Source: Theocolax elegans
Taxonomy: Eukaryota > Arthropoda > Insecta > Hymenoptera > Cerocephalidae
Direction of reading: 5' to 3'
DNA length: 64,000 nucleotides
NCBI GenBank assembly: GCA_026168455.1
Contig: CM047431.1
Coordinates: forward strand, 41,876,253-41,940,252
In this document: one piece after another, positions 37,614 to 48,259 of the stretch
Position numbering within the stretch: position 1 is the first letter of the stretch
Layout: the number at the start of each line of letters is the position of its first letter
The notes under the pieces: model-generated
Told to the model about the DNA's origin: nothing
What the model saw: the letters and a program-made list of their open reading frames with translations, nothing else
Database searches by the model: none
Program-made: the position numbers and the translations under genes

Positions 37614-39480
37614 TAGGCCAGTCGAATTAATATTTTTTTGCGGAAAAATTACAAAGTCGAAAAAAAAAATATGGCGTCATAGATAACCATGTGCTGATGC
37701 TAGAAAAAAAAAAGATGTAAAATCCGCTGTACGCTAAGCTGTAAAAAAATTCCCAAAGTTGCAAAATTCAGTTTTTTGCTTAGCTATTAACAACTATTAA
37801 CGGGATGGCAAATAAAAAATATACGTTAAATATGCTTCAAGAAGATCTACAAAGTAGCGTTGGTTAGATCAAGATCGGACTATTAGTTAACTTGTAAAAA
37901 ATTAAAAACCCTTAAAATTGACGCTTTCTAAAATCCTTCATAACTCGATGAAAAATGAATATATTGATAAGTTATTGAAGTGAGCAATACTACATAATAG
38001 TAGAATGAATTTCCCTTTAACACGTTTCTGTGCGATAAATAGATTACGATTAATTTAATTGTTAATTAAAAAAGCGTTTTTTTCGCTTGCAAATAATGAT
38101 AAAACGAGCAGTTGCACAGTGCTATCCTTGGGCGGGAATTAAACTTCAATACTTGTATTTTAGTGTACTAAACTTATTAAATTCATTTTTTATTGTTAAC
38201 ACCTAAAATAAGCGTTTAAAAACAATGTTAATTTTGCAACATCTTCAAATCATTCCCACGAGCGCAAAAGAAAGTTTAAAAAATCGGACCCACGGCATTC
38301 GATTACTACTATTTTTTTACGTTTTTTAGAGCTGGATTTGTTAATAAATGTTTATTAGGTGCCGAGATACATTTCAAAATTCAGTTTGCTTAGCTATTAA
38401 CAAATATTAACGGGATGGCAAATAAAAATATACGTTAAATATGCTTCAAGAAGATTCTACAAAGTAGCGTTGGTTAGATCAAGATCGGACTATTAGTTAA
38501 CTTGTAAAAATTAAAAACCCTTAAAATTGACGCTTTCTAAAATCCTTCATAACTCGATGAAAAATGAATATATTGATAAGTTATTGAAGTGAGCAATACT
38601 ACATAATAGTAGAATGAATTTCCCTTTAACACGTTTCTGTGCGATAAATAGATTACGATTAATTTAATTGTTAATTAAAAAAAGCGTTTTTTTCGCTTGC
38701 AAATAATGATAAAACGAGCAGTTGCACAGTGCTATCCTTGGGCGGGAATTAAACTTCAATACTTGTATTTTAGTGTACTAAACTTATTAAATTCATTTTT
38801 TATTGTTAAACACCTAAAATAAGCGTTTAAAAACAATGTTAATTTTGCAACATCTTCAAATCATTCCCACGAGCGCAAAAGAAAGTTTAAAAAATCGGAC
38901 CCACGGCATTCGATTACTACTATTTTTTTACGTTTTTTAGAGCTGGATTTGTTAATAAATGTTTATTAGGTGCCGAGATACATTTTTTTTTTCAAAAAAT
39001 CACAACTCGGAATCTAGTTAACATTAAGAGACGAAACCAGTCCCATTAATCGCAGCGAAAGTCATACTTTGTAAAGCAATTGTTTAATTAATTATTGCCA
39101 ATGTGGTTTACGTAAACGATTGAGTTGAAGTAAACTAACTTTATTGCGCGTAAGCGAGAGCGTCTTTACGCGGAGTGGGGGAACGCATTTAGAAAAGGAC
39201 AGACGATTTCAGATTCTCGTATTCGCCGCGCAACGAAAAATTGTTTCAAGCGTTCAAATTTGATTAAGTTGGTATATCTCGGTAACTAATTAATATTTTT
39301 TGACCATTCTTTTTTTAATTCGTATGTACTAATAAAAATAAATATTAATACCAATACAATTTTTACAATTACCTGATAGAAAACGTCGAATTTACAAATT
39401 CATAATTTTGTAATATTGCGGTACCGATATTTATGTATTAAAAATTACTTTTCATAAATTTTACTTAATGTTATGTTAAG
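37614..39480 (+). repeat. Left terminal inverted repeat arm
   Basis: Pairs with 42444-43710. It ends at TTAATGTTATGTTAA, the inverse of TTAACATAACATTAA at the inner edge of the right arm. It is longer than the right arm by the 613-bp tandem duplication. Confidence 0.85.
37762..38987 (+). repeat. Two-copy 613-bp tandem duplication inside the left arm
   Basis: Copy 1 is 37762-38374 and copy 2 is 38375-38987; both begin CAAAATTCAG. The copies differ nearly only by one-base indels in homopolymers (for example AAAAAAGCG against AAAAAAAGCG) and a single substitution near the start. The right arm has one copy only. It matches copy 1 in its outer part and copy 2 in its inner part. Confidence 0.85.
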
Positions 39481-39916
39481 TGTACGCTTCCTGCAAAGTA
39501 ACTGTACACAATGTATTTAATTGTATTTTAATGTATATAATAAATTTTACATTACTTTCTATAATTATACTTCCTTTTACGGCAAAATATCTATACGTAT
39601 AATTACAATAAAAATTTAAGTATTATGTTATATTAAGTACATTTATTTATGTACATAGTATGTCATAAAAGTAAGTGTAATTATAGAAAGTAATTAAAAT
39701 GTTATTAGATATATTTGAATAATTCTCAGAATTATTGTCAAATGCATAGCCTTGGACAAGGCGATTTTATGACCCTTTGAAATAAGGTAAGTGCAGGTAA
39801 AATTTCCTGTAGGTACCCTGTGCAGATGTTTCTAGTACAATAGATTTCCTGCGTAGGTGTTCATACTGCAGGTATAAAAATGGTCCTTTGAGAATCTTAA
39901 ATCAGAACTAAATTTG

Positions 39917-39950
39917 TCAGTTTCGTTCGAACACTCTTAGTGTACGGTTC
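39917..39950 (+). promoter_or_regulatory. Inr + DPE core promoter of the element's gene
   Basis: TCAGTT at 39917-39922 fits the arthropod initiator (TCAKTY) with A+1 at 39919. GGTTC at 39946-39950 falls exactly at +28 to +32, where a DPE (RGWYV) is required. TATAAAAA at 39873-39880 lies 46 bp upstream, too far for that start, though it could serve a second start near 39904. The correct spacing is the main support. Confidence 0.5.
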
Positions 39951-40054
39951 GTGTGCGATTTTCTGAATTTCTACACCGACCAATATTGACGCTGTCCAGA
40001 TAGTGCAGTTTTTAGTTACAATTACTGTTAAAAATTACTTGCAAATCTTTGTGG
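39919..40054 (+). other. Predicted non-coding exon 1 of the element's gene
   Basis: Runs from the predicted start to a strong donor (GTGG|GTAAGT at 40055). It contains no ATG, as expected of a 5' UTR exon. Intron 1 would be 40055-40675 and carries the MITE at 40303-40462. Confidence 0.4.
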
Positions 40055-40302
40055 GTAAGTAATACTTTATATAATATTTCAATATATATCTGAACGTACA
40101 GTTATTTTTCTTTAGTAAATATTTAGTAATTACTATTTAAATTCTAAATTGCTATTTATTTTGTAACTGATGTATAAAGTACGATAGTTATATTATAATA
40201 TAGTATAGCTAGTATTATAATATTATTACCCAAAAATAATTGCAGATGAATTATTTAATTAAAGATTCAAGCTTCTGCACAAATTAACACTTTTAAACTA
40301 TA

Positions 40303-40462
40303 CACTAAGAGAAAGGAATATTTGTGACAAATAAATATGTCTTAACTATTAATTCACCATGTCTTTTTCATATACAAGAAATTTTTCTCTTATGGGACTT
40401 ACGCATGATGTATTAATAGTTAAAACATATTCATTTCTGGCAAATATTCCTTTGTCTCAGTG
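40303..40462. mobile_element. 160-bp CACTG-type MITE nested in intron 1
   Basis: The left end CACTAAGAGAAAGGAATATTT pairs with the right end AAATATTCCTTTGTCTCAGTG. Inner stems also pair (TTAACTATTAAT with ATTAATAGTTAA). TA at 40301-40302 and 40463-40464 is a possible 2-bp duplication. CACTG ends are typical of EnSpm/CACTA and Chapaev groups. Same end type as 57702-57927. Confidence 0.7.
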
Positions 40463-40675
40463 TAAGTATTGTAATTTGCACATTTATTACTATTTCATTT
40501 TTCTATTTGCAAATTTTATTAAATAAAATTTATTATCTTATTACATTTAAAGATACATTATTTGTATACATTAAAAATGATTATAGTTATTAAAAACAAT
40601 TAAATTTTGAAGATACAATGCTTTGCATTTAACATTATAAAATAAAATGTAATTGATTTCTAATGTTTTTTGCAG

Positions 40676-40832
40676 GTAAATTCAAATAATAGAAAGTATA
40701 TTTTCGTCTTGAAGAGTTCGCATCACAAGTATAATAACAGCATTTTGTCAACACAAATATCAACAGATTTACTAGTGATTACTACTATAATTACCGTTGC
40801 AAAATATACGTTAAAACTTGTGCTCGTTGAAG
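40676..40832 (+). other. Predicted exon 2 of the element's gene
   Basis: A good acceptor (TAATGTTTTTTGCAG) precedes the segment, and the donor GAAG|GTAAAT follows. It also lacks any ATG. One frame is open throughout (53 residues, Ser/Ile/Thr-rich), but that frame would hit TAA four codons into exon 3, so I read this exon as 5' UTR. Its open frame may be a relic of longer coding sequence. Confidence 0.4.
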
Positions 40833-42378
40833 GTAAATATTTACATATTAAAACAACGTAATGCGTTATACATAATTAATAAAAAATTTATTAAACTAGC
40901 TAATTTTTTGCTAATGCTTTTTTTTTTGCTTTTACTAATGCTTTCTTTCTCGTTAATAGAGTTTAAAAGTAAGCAAATAGAATTATAATTATTTCATACA
41001 TCATTCTATTAACTTTTGTACTGTTCACGTAATAAAATACATTATTGATTAAGTTAGTGAAAAAATTTTGTGGATATTGAAAAAATATTGTTCATATTTA
41101 GACATACGTTTTTGCATACCACCGTTAATAAAGTACATTTTGTACTTTCGATAAATAATATACTATACCAAAGCAGTATTTAAATATATTGATATATTTA
41201 AAAATTGGAAATAATTATAATAAAAATTCAATTGAATTCTATTTTGTTGTGTAATAAAGAAATACTTAAAAAAATACTAAAATACTAAAAAAGCAGACGC
41301 AAAGTTCAGTTTTATACCTACCCATTGCAGTCGAAAAGTAATTATTTATCATTAATTAATTTAAAATTAATAATGTAACTAATTTAAAAAGAAAAATAGT
41401 GACCAATATTATAAAAAGTATACGTATTTTACGAGCTTACTGTAAAATTGCGCACCATTATCCAAGGAACTCGTGCACAATTTTATTTTTATTAAATACA
41501 TATTATTATTCTGTGAAATGTAGATTTTAAAATATTTATGTATTAAATTTTACTCTTAACAAGTTATGCATTAAAATTAACTTTGCTATTTTACTTTTAA
41601 TTATAAATTATTTTGCGTTGAAGGTAAATATTTACATAATTAAAACAACGTAATGCGTTATACATAATTAATAAAAAATTTATTAAACTAGCTAATTTTT
41701 TGCTAATGCTTTTTTTTTGCTTTTACTAATGCTTTCTTTCTCGAGTAATAAAATACATTATTGATTAAGTTAGTGAAAAAATTTTGTGGATATTGAAAAA
41801 ATATTGTTCATATTTTAGACATACGTTTTTGCATACCACCGTTAATAAAGTACATTTGTACTTTCGATAAATAATATACTATACCAAGCAGTATTTAAAT
41901 ATATTGATATATTTAAAAATTGGAAATAATTATAATAAAAATTCAATTGAATTCTATTTTTTTTTTCAGATACGTTCAGATAAACATGGCTAATCAGATA
42001 TGTTTGTTGTGTAATAAAGAAATACTTAAAAAAAATACTAAAATACTAAAAAAGCAGACGCAAAGTTCAGTTTTATACCTACCCATTGCAGTCGAAAAGT
42101 AATTATTTATCATTAATTAATTTAAAATTAATAATGTAACTAATTTAAAAAGAAAAATAGTGACCAATATTATAAAAAGTATACGTATTTTACGAGCTTA
42201 CTGTAAAATTGCGCACCATTATCCAAGGAACTCGTGCACAATTTTATTTTTATTAAATACATATTATTATTCTGTGAAATGTAGATTTTAAAATATTTAT
42301 GTATTAAATTTTACTCTTAACAAGTTATGCATTAAAATTAACTTTGCTATTTTACTTTTAATTATAAATTATTTTGCG
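40826..42378 (+). repeat. Two-copy tandem duplication (about 0.79 and 0.76 kb) in the element core
   Basis: Copy A is 40826-41616 and copy B is 41617-42378; both start GTTGAAGGTAAATATTTACAT. Copy A lacks a roughly 50-bp block present in B, the exon 3 acceptor and ATG region (41959-42009). Copy B lacks a roughly 85-bp block present in A (40955-41035). Elsewhere the copies differ mainly by single-base homopolymer indels. Confidence 0.8.
41986..42102 (+). CDS. 38-codon CxxC micro-peptide encoded by exon 3 of the element
   Basis: A very good acceptor (12-T tract then CAG, 41967-41969) opens exon 3. Sixteen bases on is ATGGCTAAT in the context AACATGGC, a strong insect start context. It would be the first ATG of the spliced transcript, because exons 1 and 2 have none. 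The peptide starts MANQICLLCNKEI, with a Cys-x-x-Cys pair like half a zinc finger, then a Lys-rich stretch, and stops at TAA 42100-42102. No second Cys/His pair follows, so it is probably the truncated N-terminus of a larger element protein or a real micro-protein. Copy A of the duplication lacks the ATG. Not assigned to a family. Confidence 0.4.
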   Translation: MANQICLLCNKEILKKNTKILKKQTQSSVLYLPIAVEK

Positions 42379-42383
42379 TAGAA

Positions 42384-42389
42384 AATAAA
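42384..42389 (+). terminator. Poly(A) signal AATAAA
   Basis: Canonical AATAAA about 280 nt after the micro-CDS stop, with a GT-containing stretch downstream, just before the right inverted repeat begins at 42444. The position fits a transcript confined between the two arms. Confidence 0.4.
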
Positions 42390-42443
42390 TGATGCAATTT
42401 TTAATGTATAATAGTCAAGTGTAATCACAATCGCCACCTTGAA

Positions 42444-43710
42444 TTAACATAACATTAAGTAAAATTTATGAAAAGTAATTTTTAATACATAAATATCGGT
42501 ACCGCAATATTACAAAATTATGAATTTGTAAATTCGACGTTTTCTATCAGGTAATTGTAAAAATTGTATTGGTATTAATATTTATTTTTATTAGTACATA
42601 CGAATTAAAAAAAGAATGGTCAAAAAATATTAATTAGTTACCGAGATATACCAACTTAATCAAATTTGAACGCTTGAAACAATTTTTCGTTGCGCGGCGA
42701 ATACGAGAATCTGAAATCGTCTGTCCTTTTCTAAATGCGTTCCCCCACTCCGCGTAAAGACGCTCTCGCTTACGCGCAATAAAGTTAGTTTACTTCAACT
42801 CAATCGTTTACGTAAACCACATTGGCAATAATTAATTAAACAATTGCTTTACAAAGTATGACTTTCGCTGCGATTAATGGGACTGGTTTCGTCTCTTAAT
42901 GTTAACTAGATTCCGAGTTGTGATTTTTTGAAAAAAAAAATGTATCTCGGCACCTAATAAACATTTATTAACAAATCCAGCTCTAAAAAACGTAAAAAAA
43001 TAGTAGTAATCGAATGCCGTGGGTCCGATTTTTTTAAACTTTCTTTTGCGCTCGTGGGAATGATTTGAAGATGTTGCAAAATTAACATTGTTTTTAAACG
43101 CTTATTTTAGGTGTTTAACAATAAAAAATGAATTTAATAAGTTTAGTACACTAAAATACAAGTATTGAAGTTTAATTCCCGCCCAAGGATAGCACTGTGC
43201 AACTGCTCGTTTTATCATTATTTGCAAGCGAAAAAAACGCTTTTTTTAATTAACAATTAAATTAATCGTAATCTATTTATCGCACAGAAACGTGTTAAAG
43301 GGAAATTCATTCTACTATTATGTAGTATTGCTCACTTCAATAACTTATCAATATATTCATTTTTCATCGAGTTATGAAGGATTTTAGAAAGCGTCAATTT
43401 TAAGGGTTTTTAATTTTTTACAAGTTAACTAATAGTCCGATCTTGATCTAACCAACGCTACTTTGTAGATCTTCTTGAAGCATATTTAACGTATATTTTT
43501 TATTTGCCATCCCGTTAATAGTTGTTAATAGCTAAGCAAAAAACTGAATTTTGCAACTTTGGGAATTTTTTTACAGCTTAGCGTACAGCGGATTTTACAT
43601 CTTTTTTTTTTCTAGCATCAGCACATGGTTATCTATGACGCCATATTTTTTTTTTCGACTTTGTAATTTTTCCGCAAAACGGTACTTTTTTCCTTAATTC
43701 GACTGGCCTA
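42444..43710 (-). repeat. Right terminal inverted repeat arm
   Basis: Inverse of the left arm without its 613-bp duplication. The outermost part has a small extra segment (AACGGTACTTTTTTCC, about 43678-43693) not matched on the left. Confidence 0.85.
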
Positions 43711-43713
43711 TAA
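43711..43713. repeat. Putative 3-bp target duplication TAA, right
   Basis: Pairs with 37611-37613. Confidence 0.4.
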
Positions 43714-43800
43714 CCATAATCAACGCGAGTGGTAGCACATATTTAGCAAATTAAAAACAAAAAAAATATTTCAAAATTCTCTTTGATCTACAGTTAACCA

Positions 43801-45502
43801 CCCGCGTAAAAAAAATTACATGTAATACACATATAAAAAACGTGTGTACGACATGTTGATTAAAACATGTATCATGCATGTATCTTGTGACCGAATCCCA
43901 TATTAGAAATGCATGTACATTAGTGTATCTGAGATGTTTATAGAGTGCACTCCATAAATATCTCAGGTACACTAAATATATTTACAATATCTACATGGAA
44001 GCTACACATAGGCGACACGTACAAAATGTAGAAATTTTCATAATGTACATGTAGGCTACATGTACCTGAATACATGTAGTGTACATGTTTATAACATGTG
44101 TGACACATGACATCATTTTTTCACGGGAATTAATAGATCGCTGCGTCTTTTGATCTCGTACACTGCAGCATTTTCTTGCACAGCCCCTACTTAAAAAATT
44201 CGCTCCTTCTCCGATTGCGCGTATCTGGAAAAAAGCAAAACACAAAGTATCGAAATATTTTTTTTTATACTTAAAAAAGTAAGAAAATGTGTAAGATATC
44301 GGAAAAGAATTTATGGCAGCAAGAAAATTTTCGATACAGAAAATTTAAGGTTAATAGGTTATCAGACCTATAACCAAGTCGTATTATTAAAACTGAAAGA
44401 TTTTCATATTTTTAAAAACTTATCTGAGTAATCTGGTGTTGATCATCTTCATAATTTAGACCTGGTGCGATCACTCCGACGAAGATTTTATTAGCATCCG
44501 CAGCGGCAGCGCAAACAAATTCTCAAAGTCCGTCACACTGAAGTTGCATCGATGCGAAGTTGCATAAACATATCCTTGCATCTTTAGTTTAACGTTTGAC
44601 TTCGCATCGGTGCAACTTCAGTGTGACGGACTTTGAGAATTTGTTTGCGCTGCCGCTGCGGATGCTAATAAAATCTTCGTCGGAGTGATCGCACCAGGTC
44701 TAAATTATGAAGATGATCAACACCAGATTACTCAGATAAGTTTTTAAAAATATGAAAGTCTTTCAGTTTTAATAATACGACTTGGTTATAGGTCTGATAA
44801 CCTATTAACCTTAAATTTTCTGTATCGAAAATTTTCTTGCTGCCATAAATTCTTTTCCGATATCTTACACATTTTCTTACTTTTTTAAGTATAAAAAAAA
44901 ATATTTCGATACTTTGTGTTTTGCTTTTTTCCAGATACGCGCAATCGGAGAAGGAGCGAATTTTTTAAGTAGGGGCTGTGCAAGAAAATGCTGCAGTGTA
45001 CGAGATCAAAAGACGCAGCGATCTATTAATTCCCGTGAAAAAATGATGTCATGTGTCACACATGTTATAAACATGTACACTACATGTATTCAGGTACATG
45101 TAGCCTACATGTACATTATGAAAATTTCTACATTTTGTACGTGTCGCCTATGTGTAGCTTCCATGTAGATATTGTAAATATATTTAGTGTACCTGAGATA
45201 TTTATGGAGTGCACTCTATAAACATCTCAGATACACTAAATATTTATAATATCTACACATAAGCTGCATGAGTGTTGAGGTAGAAAAAAGAAAGTATCCA
45301 CACGCTTATAATATACATATTTGTTATACATTTGGCAGATATCACATGTATAAAACATCAATCCCACACGAACCAAACACGAATGTACATGTATTTCTAA
45401 TATGGGATTCGGTCACAAGATACATGCATGATACATGTTTTAATCAACATGTCGTACACACGTTTTTTATATGTGTATTACATGTAATTTTTTTTACGCG
45501 GG
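43801..45502. mobile_element. 1.7-kb palindromic element (CCCGCGTAAAAAAAATTACA ends)
   Basis: The left arm is 43801-44560 and the right arm 44599-45502, around a 38-nt loop. The arms are near-identical except that the right arm has about 144 extra bases (about 45234-45377). CA lies just outside both ends (43799-43800, 45503-45504), a possible 2-bp duplication. The arms are packed with the word TACATG/CATGTA, as expected of repeated transposase-binding sites near element ends. A GC-richer block (about 44460-44550 and its inverse) flanks the centre. Identical 84-codon open frames occur on opposite strands (43991-44245 and 44914-45168) simply because the arms are inverse. No transposase. Confidence 0.8.
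45193..45262. repeat. Inner palindrome within the right arm
   Basis: AGTGTACCTGAGATATTTAT and ATAAACATCTCAGATACACT are inverse around GGAGTGCACTCT. The left arm carries the corresponding sequence at about 43920-43976, inside its own copy. Confidence 0.6.
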
Positions 45503-48137
45503 CAGGTATATATTTAGTAATTTTTTTAAGGTTTCTAAATTGTAGGTTACGCAGAGAATATTGTACGATTAAAATAGATTTTAATAATGAAATTACACCG
45601 TGTCAAAATTAAAAACATTCGTAAAAAATATTAAATACCTCTCATAAACTAGACACTATAATTTTTTAGATTTTATCAGTTTGTGATTCCATCTTTAAAA
45701 AGTATTATAATTTTTCAAACAATATTTTTCTCTTTGTATAACTAGCCTTTTTTAATAAATATTCTTCTCTTACGTAAAACAAAATATTTTAATTTAAATG
45801 ATTAACATTTCCCTTTTACTAATTGGTTTGAGATTTCATGAAAATTTCCCTAGAATTACTGACACATGAGTGATTGAATTTCATATATCGAGAATAAAAA
45901 TATTATTGATAATGTGCATATATATATATTTTTCTTTAATATAACGAATAATGAAATGTTCCGGATGCAACATTGATCCGAGTGCATTCTTAAAATTATT
46001 CGGTAAAACAAATATTTATGTGTATTAAAATTTAATGAAGCTCCGTTAATTACATGGGAAATCTTCGTACACACGAATTCATGAAAATGAATTTCAGTTC
46101 GAAAATTATATTTATTAAAACAATAACAAATAATAATACCAATCAAACGGTTCAACCGCAACGTGCTTACGTTATATACTGTAATTAGGTAATGGATGTA
46201 TTACATAATGTAAAAATTATAAAAAAAAATGAAAACGATATAATTGATGTCGATTCCATTTGTTATTATCTAAATTTATCGGAGACCGTTGATCTTTTGA
46301 CATCGATTGCTCGATTTAAAAGTCTAAATTAATCGAGTATCGTAATTAACTGACGAAGAAGAATATGTTAATTATTTACCGCAGGCCTTGGCGAAAATTT
46401 CGTAAAAATGTTATACTTGAAAATTAAAAGAAACATTACTATATTTTTTTCCACGATCAATTTGCGATTGAACCTCATAAGCGATTGCGTAATTAAATAC
46501 GATATTACGTAATTCAATTTACTTATTAATTCGTAAACCATCTGATTAATTACTTTGCTTAGGTTTTATGTATTAAATTGCCTTGCTGCCGGTAACGTTG
46601 ACTTGATTTTTTCTTTTCGTTTATTTTAGTGATCGTGACAAATTTTATTTTTTCAATTTAAATTATAATTTTAATTACAGTTTACTTTTAATTTATACAT
46701 TATATATGTATTATTGCACTATTTATCTGTGCGATGTAATTTAGAATTGAAAAACAAAAAGTGTGGTTGAATCGTAACGAAAAAAATGAACTTTTATTAT
46801 TATTTTCTGTAAACTGTGAAATATTTTATGTATCGTTCAATATGATATTACGTACTTAAGTATAACTAATTTGGAAAAAATATTTTAGAAAATGTTGTAC
46901 TTAAATCTAAATTATACTTCTATACAATTTTTGAAAAAGTAATTTAAATACACGTATACTTAACATGAGAATTCGATGAATTAGTAGTGACATGTGATTC
47001 GAAATTTCGGATCTGAATCACAGGGATCGACATTTATCAACTTAAAAATAATGTTTAAAATATCGTACTATTAATATGAACAAAATTTTCAAGTCTAATT
47101 TACGGCATATACAGACTTTACGAGGCATTTTTATTAAAAATTTAGCAGTCAGTTAGTAATGTTGAATCAAATAAATGGGTAATACATAAATACTAACGGT
47201 ACTACATATAATCTAAATATAAATTGAAAAATGTCAAAAAATCAGGTATGAAAAACGAAATATTTTATTTCTAAAAATGTAAGTGTTGCTTTCTTTCTAA
47301 GAAAAAGTAAAATAATAACTTTTAAATGTCTTCAAAAATAGCATTAGAGAAGTTATTACTTTAATTTTAATTTCTGTGATTATCTCCTAGTCAAGACGGA
47401 TTGTATTATTCCTTAAGTATGAACTAGACTTTTAATAGAGATAGGTTAAAATGTTTGACAGCTTTTGTTTGTTTATTTGTTTATTTATTTATTACTGAGT
47501 TAGATACAACTTTTGTAACGGTGCGCTTTTATTAGAATTAAATCACCTGTTCTGTATTACAATTAAAAATTTACAATTTAGTATTATTAATCTTATGAAA
47601 ATTATTTTCACTGTTTGAGTCAAAAGTAAAAGAACAAGCTATCAAAACGGAATTAAAAAACATTTTGGCTAATTTAATTTCAATATTAGATAATTCCACA
47701 TATGTTTAGAAATATTGTTTAGAAGGCATAATAACGGTAATAATTCAAAATTTAAATGACCACAAGTATTAAAAACCGAAATAAAATAAATTTCAAGTTA
47801 TATTCATGCATGATTTCTACCAGGGTTTTGTACCTCTTCTAAGTACCAATTTTATTTTTATCGAATATTCATAAAAGAATAATTAATAATATTTAATTAA
47901 CTTATCGAAAAACAAGTTCTTTATTTTTCATCAATGTTTATACTATTTTTTTCAATTTTTGTTCAACTTTATAAATAATATCTAAAAAAAAAAAAGTAAA
48001 TTTTAATACTGGATAATTTTGAAATTTTTTTATTGTTCGCAAAGTTACATGCGGTTTGTTCCCTTATGAAAAAAACGTTATAAAGATTTTTAACCAAGTC
48101 AATTACTCTGAACTAATGATTTTTTATTCTGCTCAAG
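45503..48137. other. Non-coding stretch
   Basis: AT-rich, with no gene seen. ATTTCTACCAGGG near 47815 matches one end of the CCCTGGTAG MITE family, but no second end was found. Confidence 0.5.
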
Positions 48138-48191
48138 GCTTCGCGGGTGCAAAATTCCCAGTGCGCTTCGAGCAAAACGCAACGGTCTTAC
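48138..48191 (+). CDS. Candidate 54-nt exon (plus strand), unrecognised
   Basis: A branch-point-like CTAAT (48113-48117) and the tract TTTTTTATTCTGCTCAAG lead into 54 nt of clearly higher GC content, ended by a strong donor TTAC|GTAAGC. All three frames are open, so the reading frame is not fixed. One frame, starting and ending in phase 1, reads FAGAKFPVRFEQNATVL. The splice signals and local GC contrast are better than chance candidates elsewhere. No partner exon was found on the plus strand, and the family is unknown. CTTACGTAAG at the donor is palindromic, so the minus strand also offers a donor here. Confidence 0.45.
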
Positions 48192-48216
48192 GTAAGCCGA
48201 TTCCTTTTTATCTTAC

Positions 48217-48259
48217 CTCAGTAGCATTATTTTTCTTTTCCTTCCTTCGGGTCTCCTCG
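48217..48259 (-). CDS. Candidate 43-nt exon (minus strand), unrecognised
   Basis: On the minus strand ATATCAATTTTCCAG precedes 43 nt, followed by the strong donor GAG|GTAAGA. Two frames are open. One reads 1 nt then EETRRKEKKNNATE, ending in phase 0. It faces the plus-strand candidate 25 bp away; both being real would need overlapping opposite genes, so at least one is probably chance. Confidence 0.25.

Larger units (their letters stand above)
37614..43710. mobile_element. 6.1-kb element with about 1.26-kb terminal inverted repeats and a small spliced gene
   Basis: The left terminus TAGGCCAGTCGAATTAA is inverse to the right terminus ending TTAATTCGACTGGCCTA. The left arm is 37614-39480, including a 613-bp internal duplication. 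The right arm is 42444-43710. Arm identity is very high, apart from short end-proximal differences. TAA flanks both sides. A 3-bp TWA duplication is typical of PIF/Harbinger and a few other cut-and-paste groups, but no transposase is present, so the superfamily is not assigned. The 3-kb core holds a promoter, three exons, a poly(A) signal, a nested MITE and a second tandem duplication. Confidence 0.8.

Noticed and set aside
43991..45168. Two identical 84-codon ORFs on opposite strands
   Set aside because: They are mirror images in the arms of one palindrome. The acceptor-like TTTTTTCCAG before the block is noted, but no donor or longer frame supports a gene.
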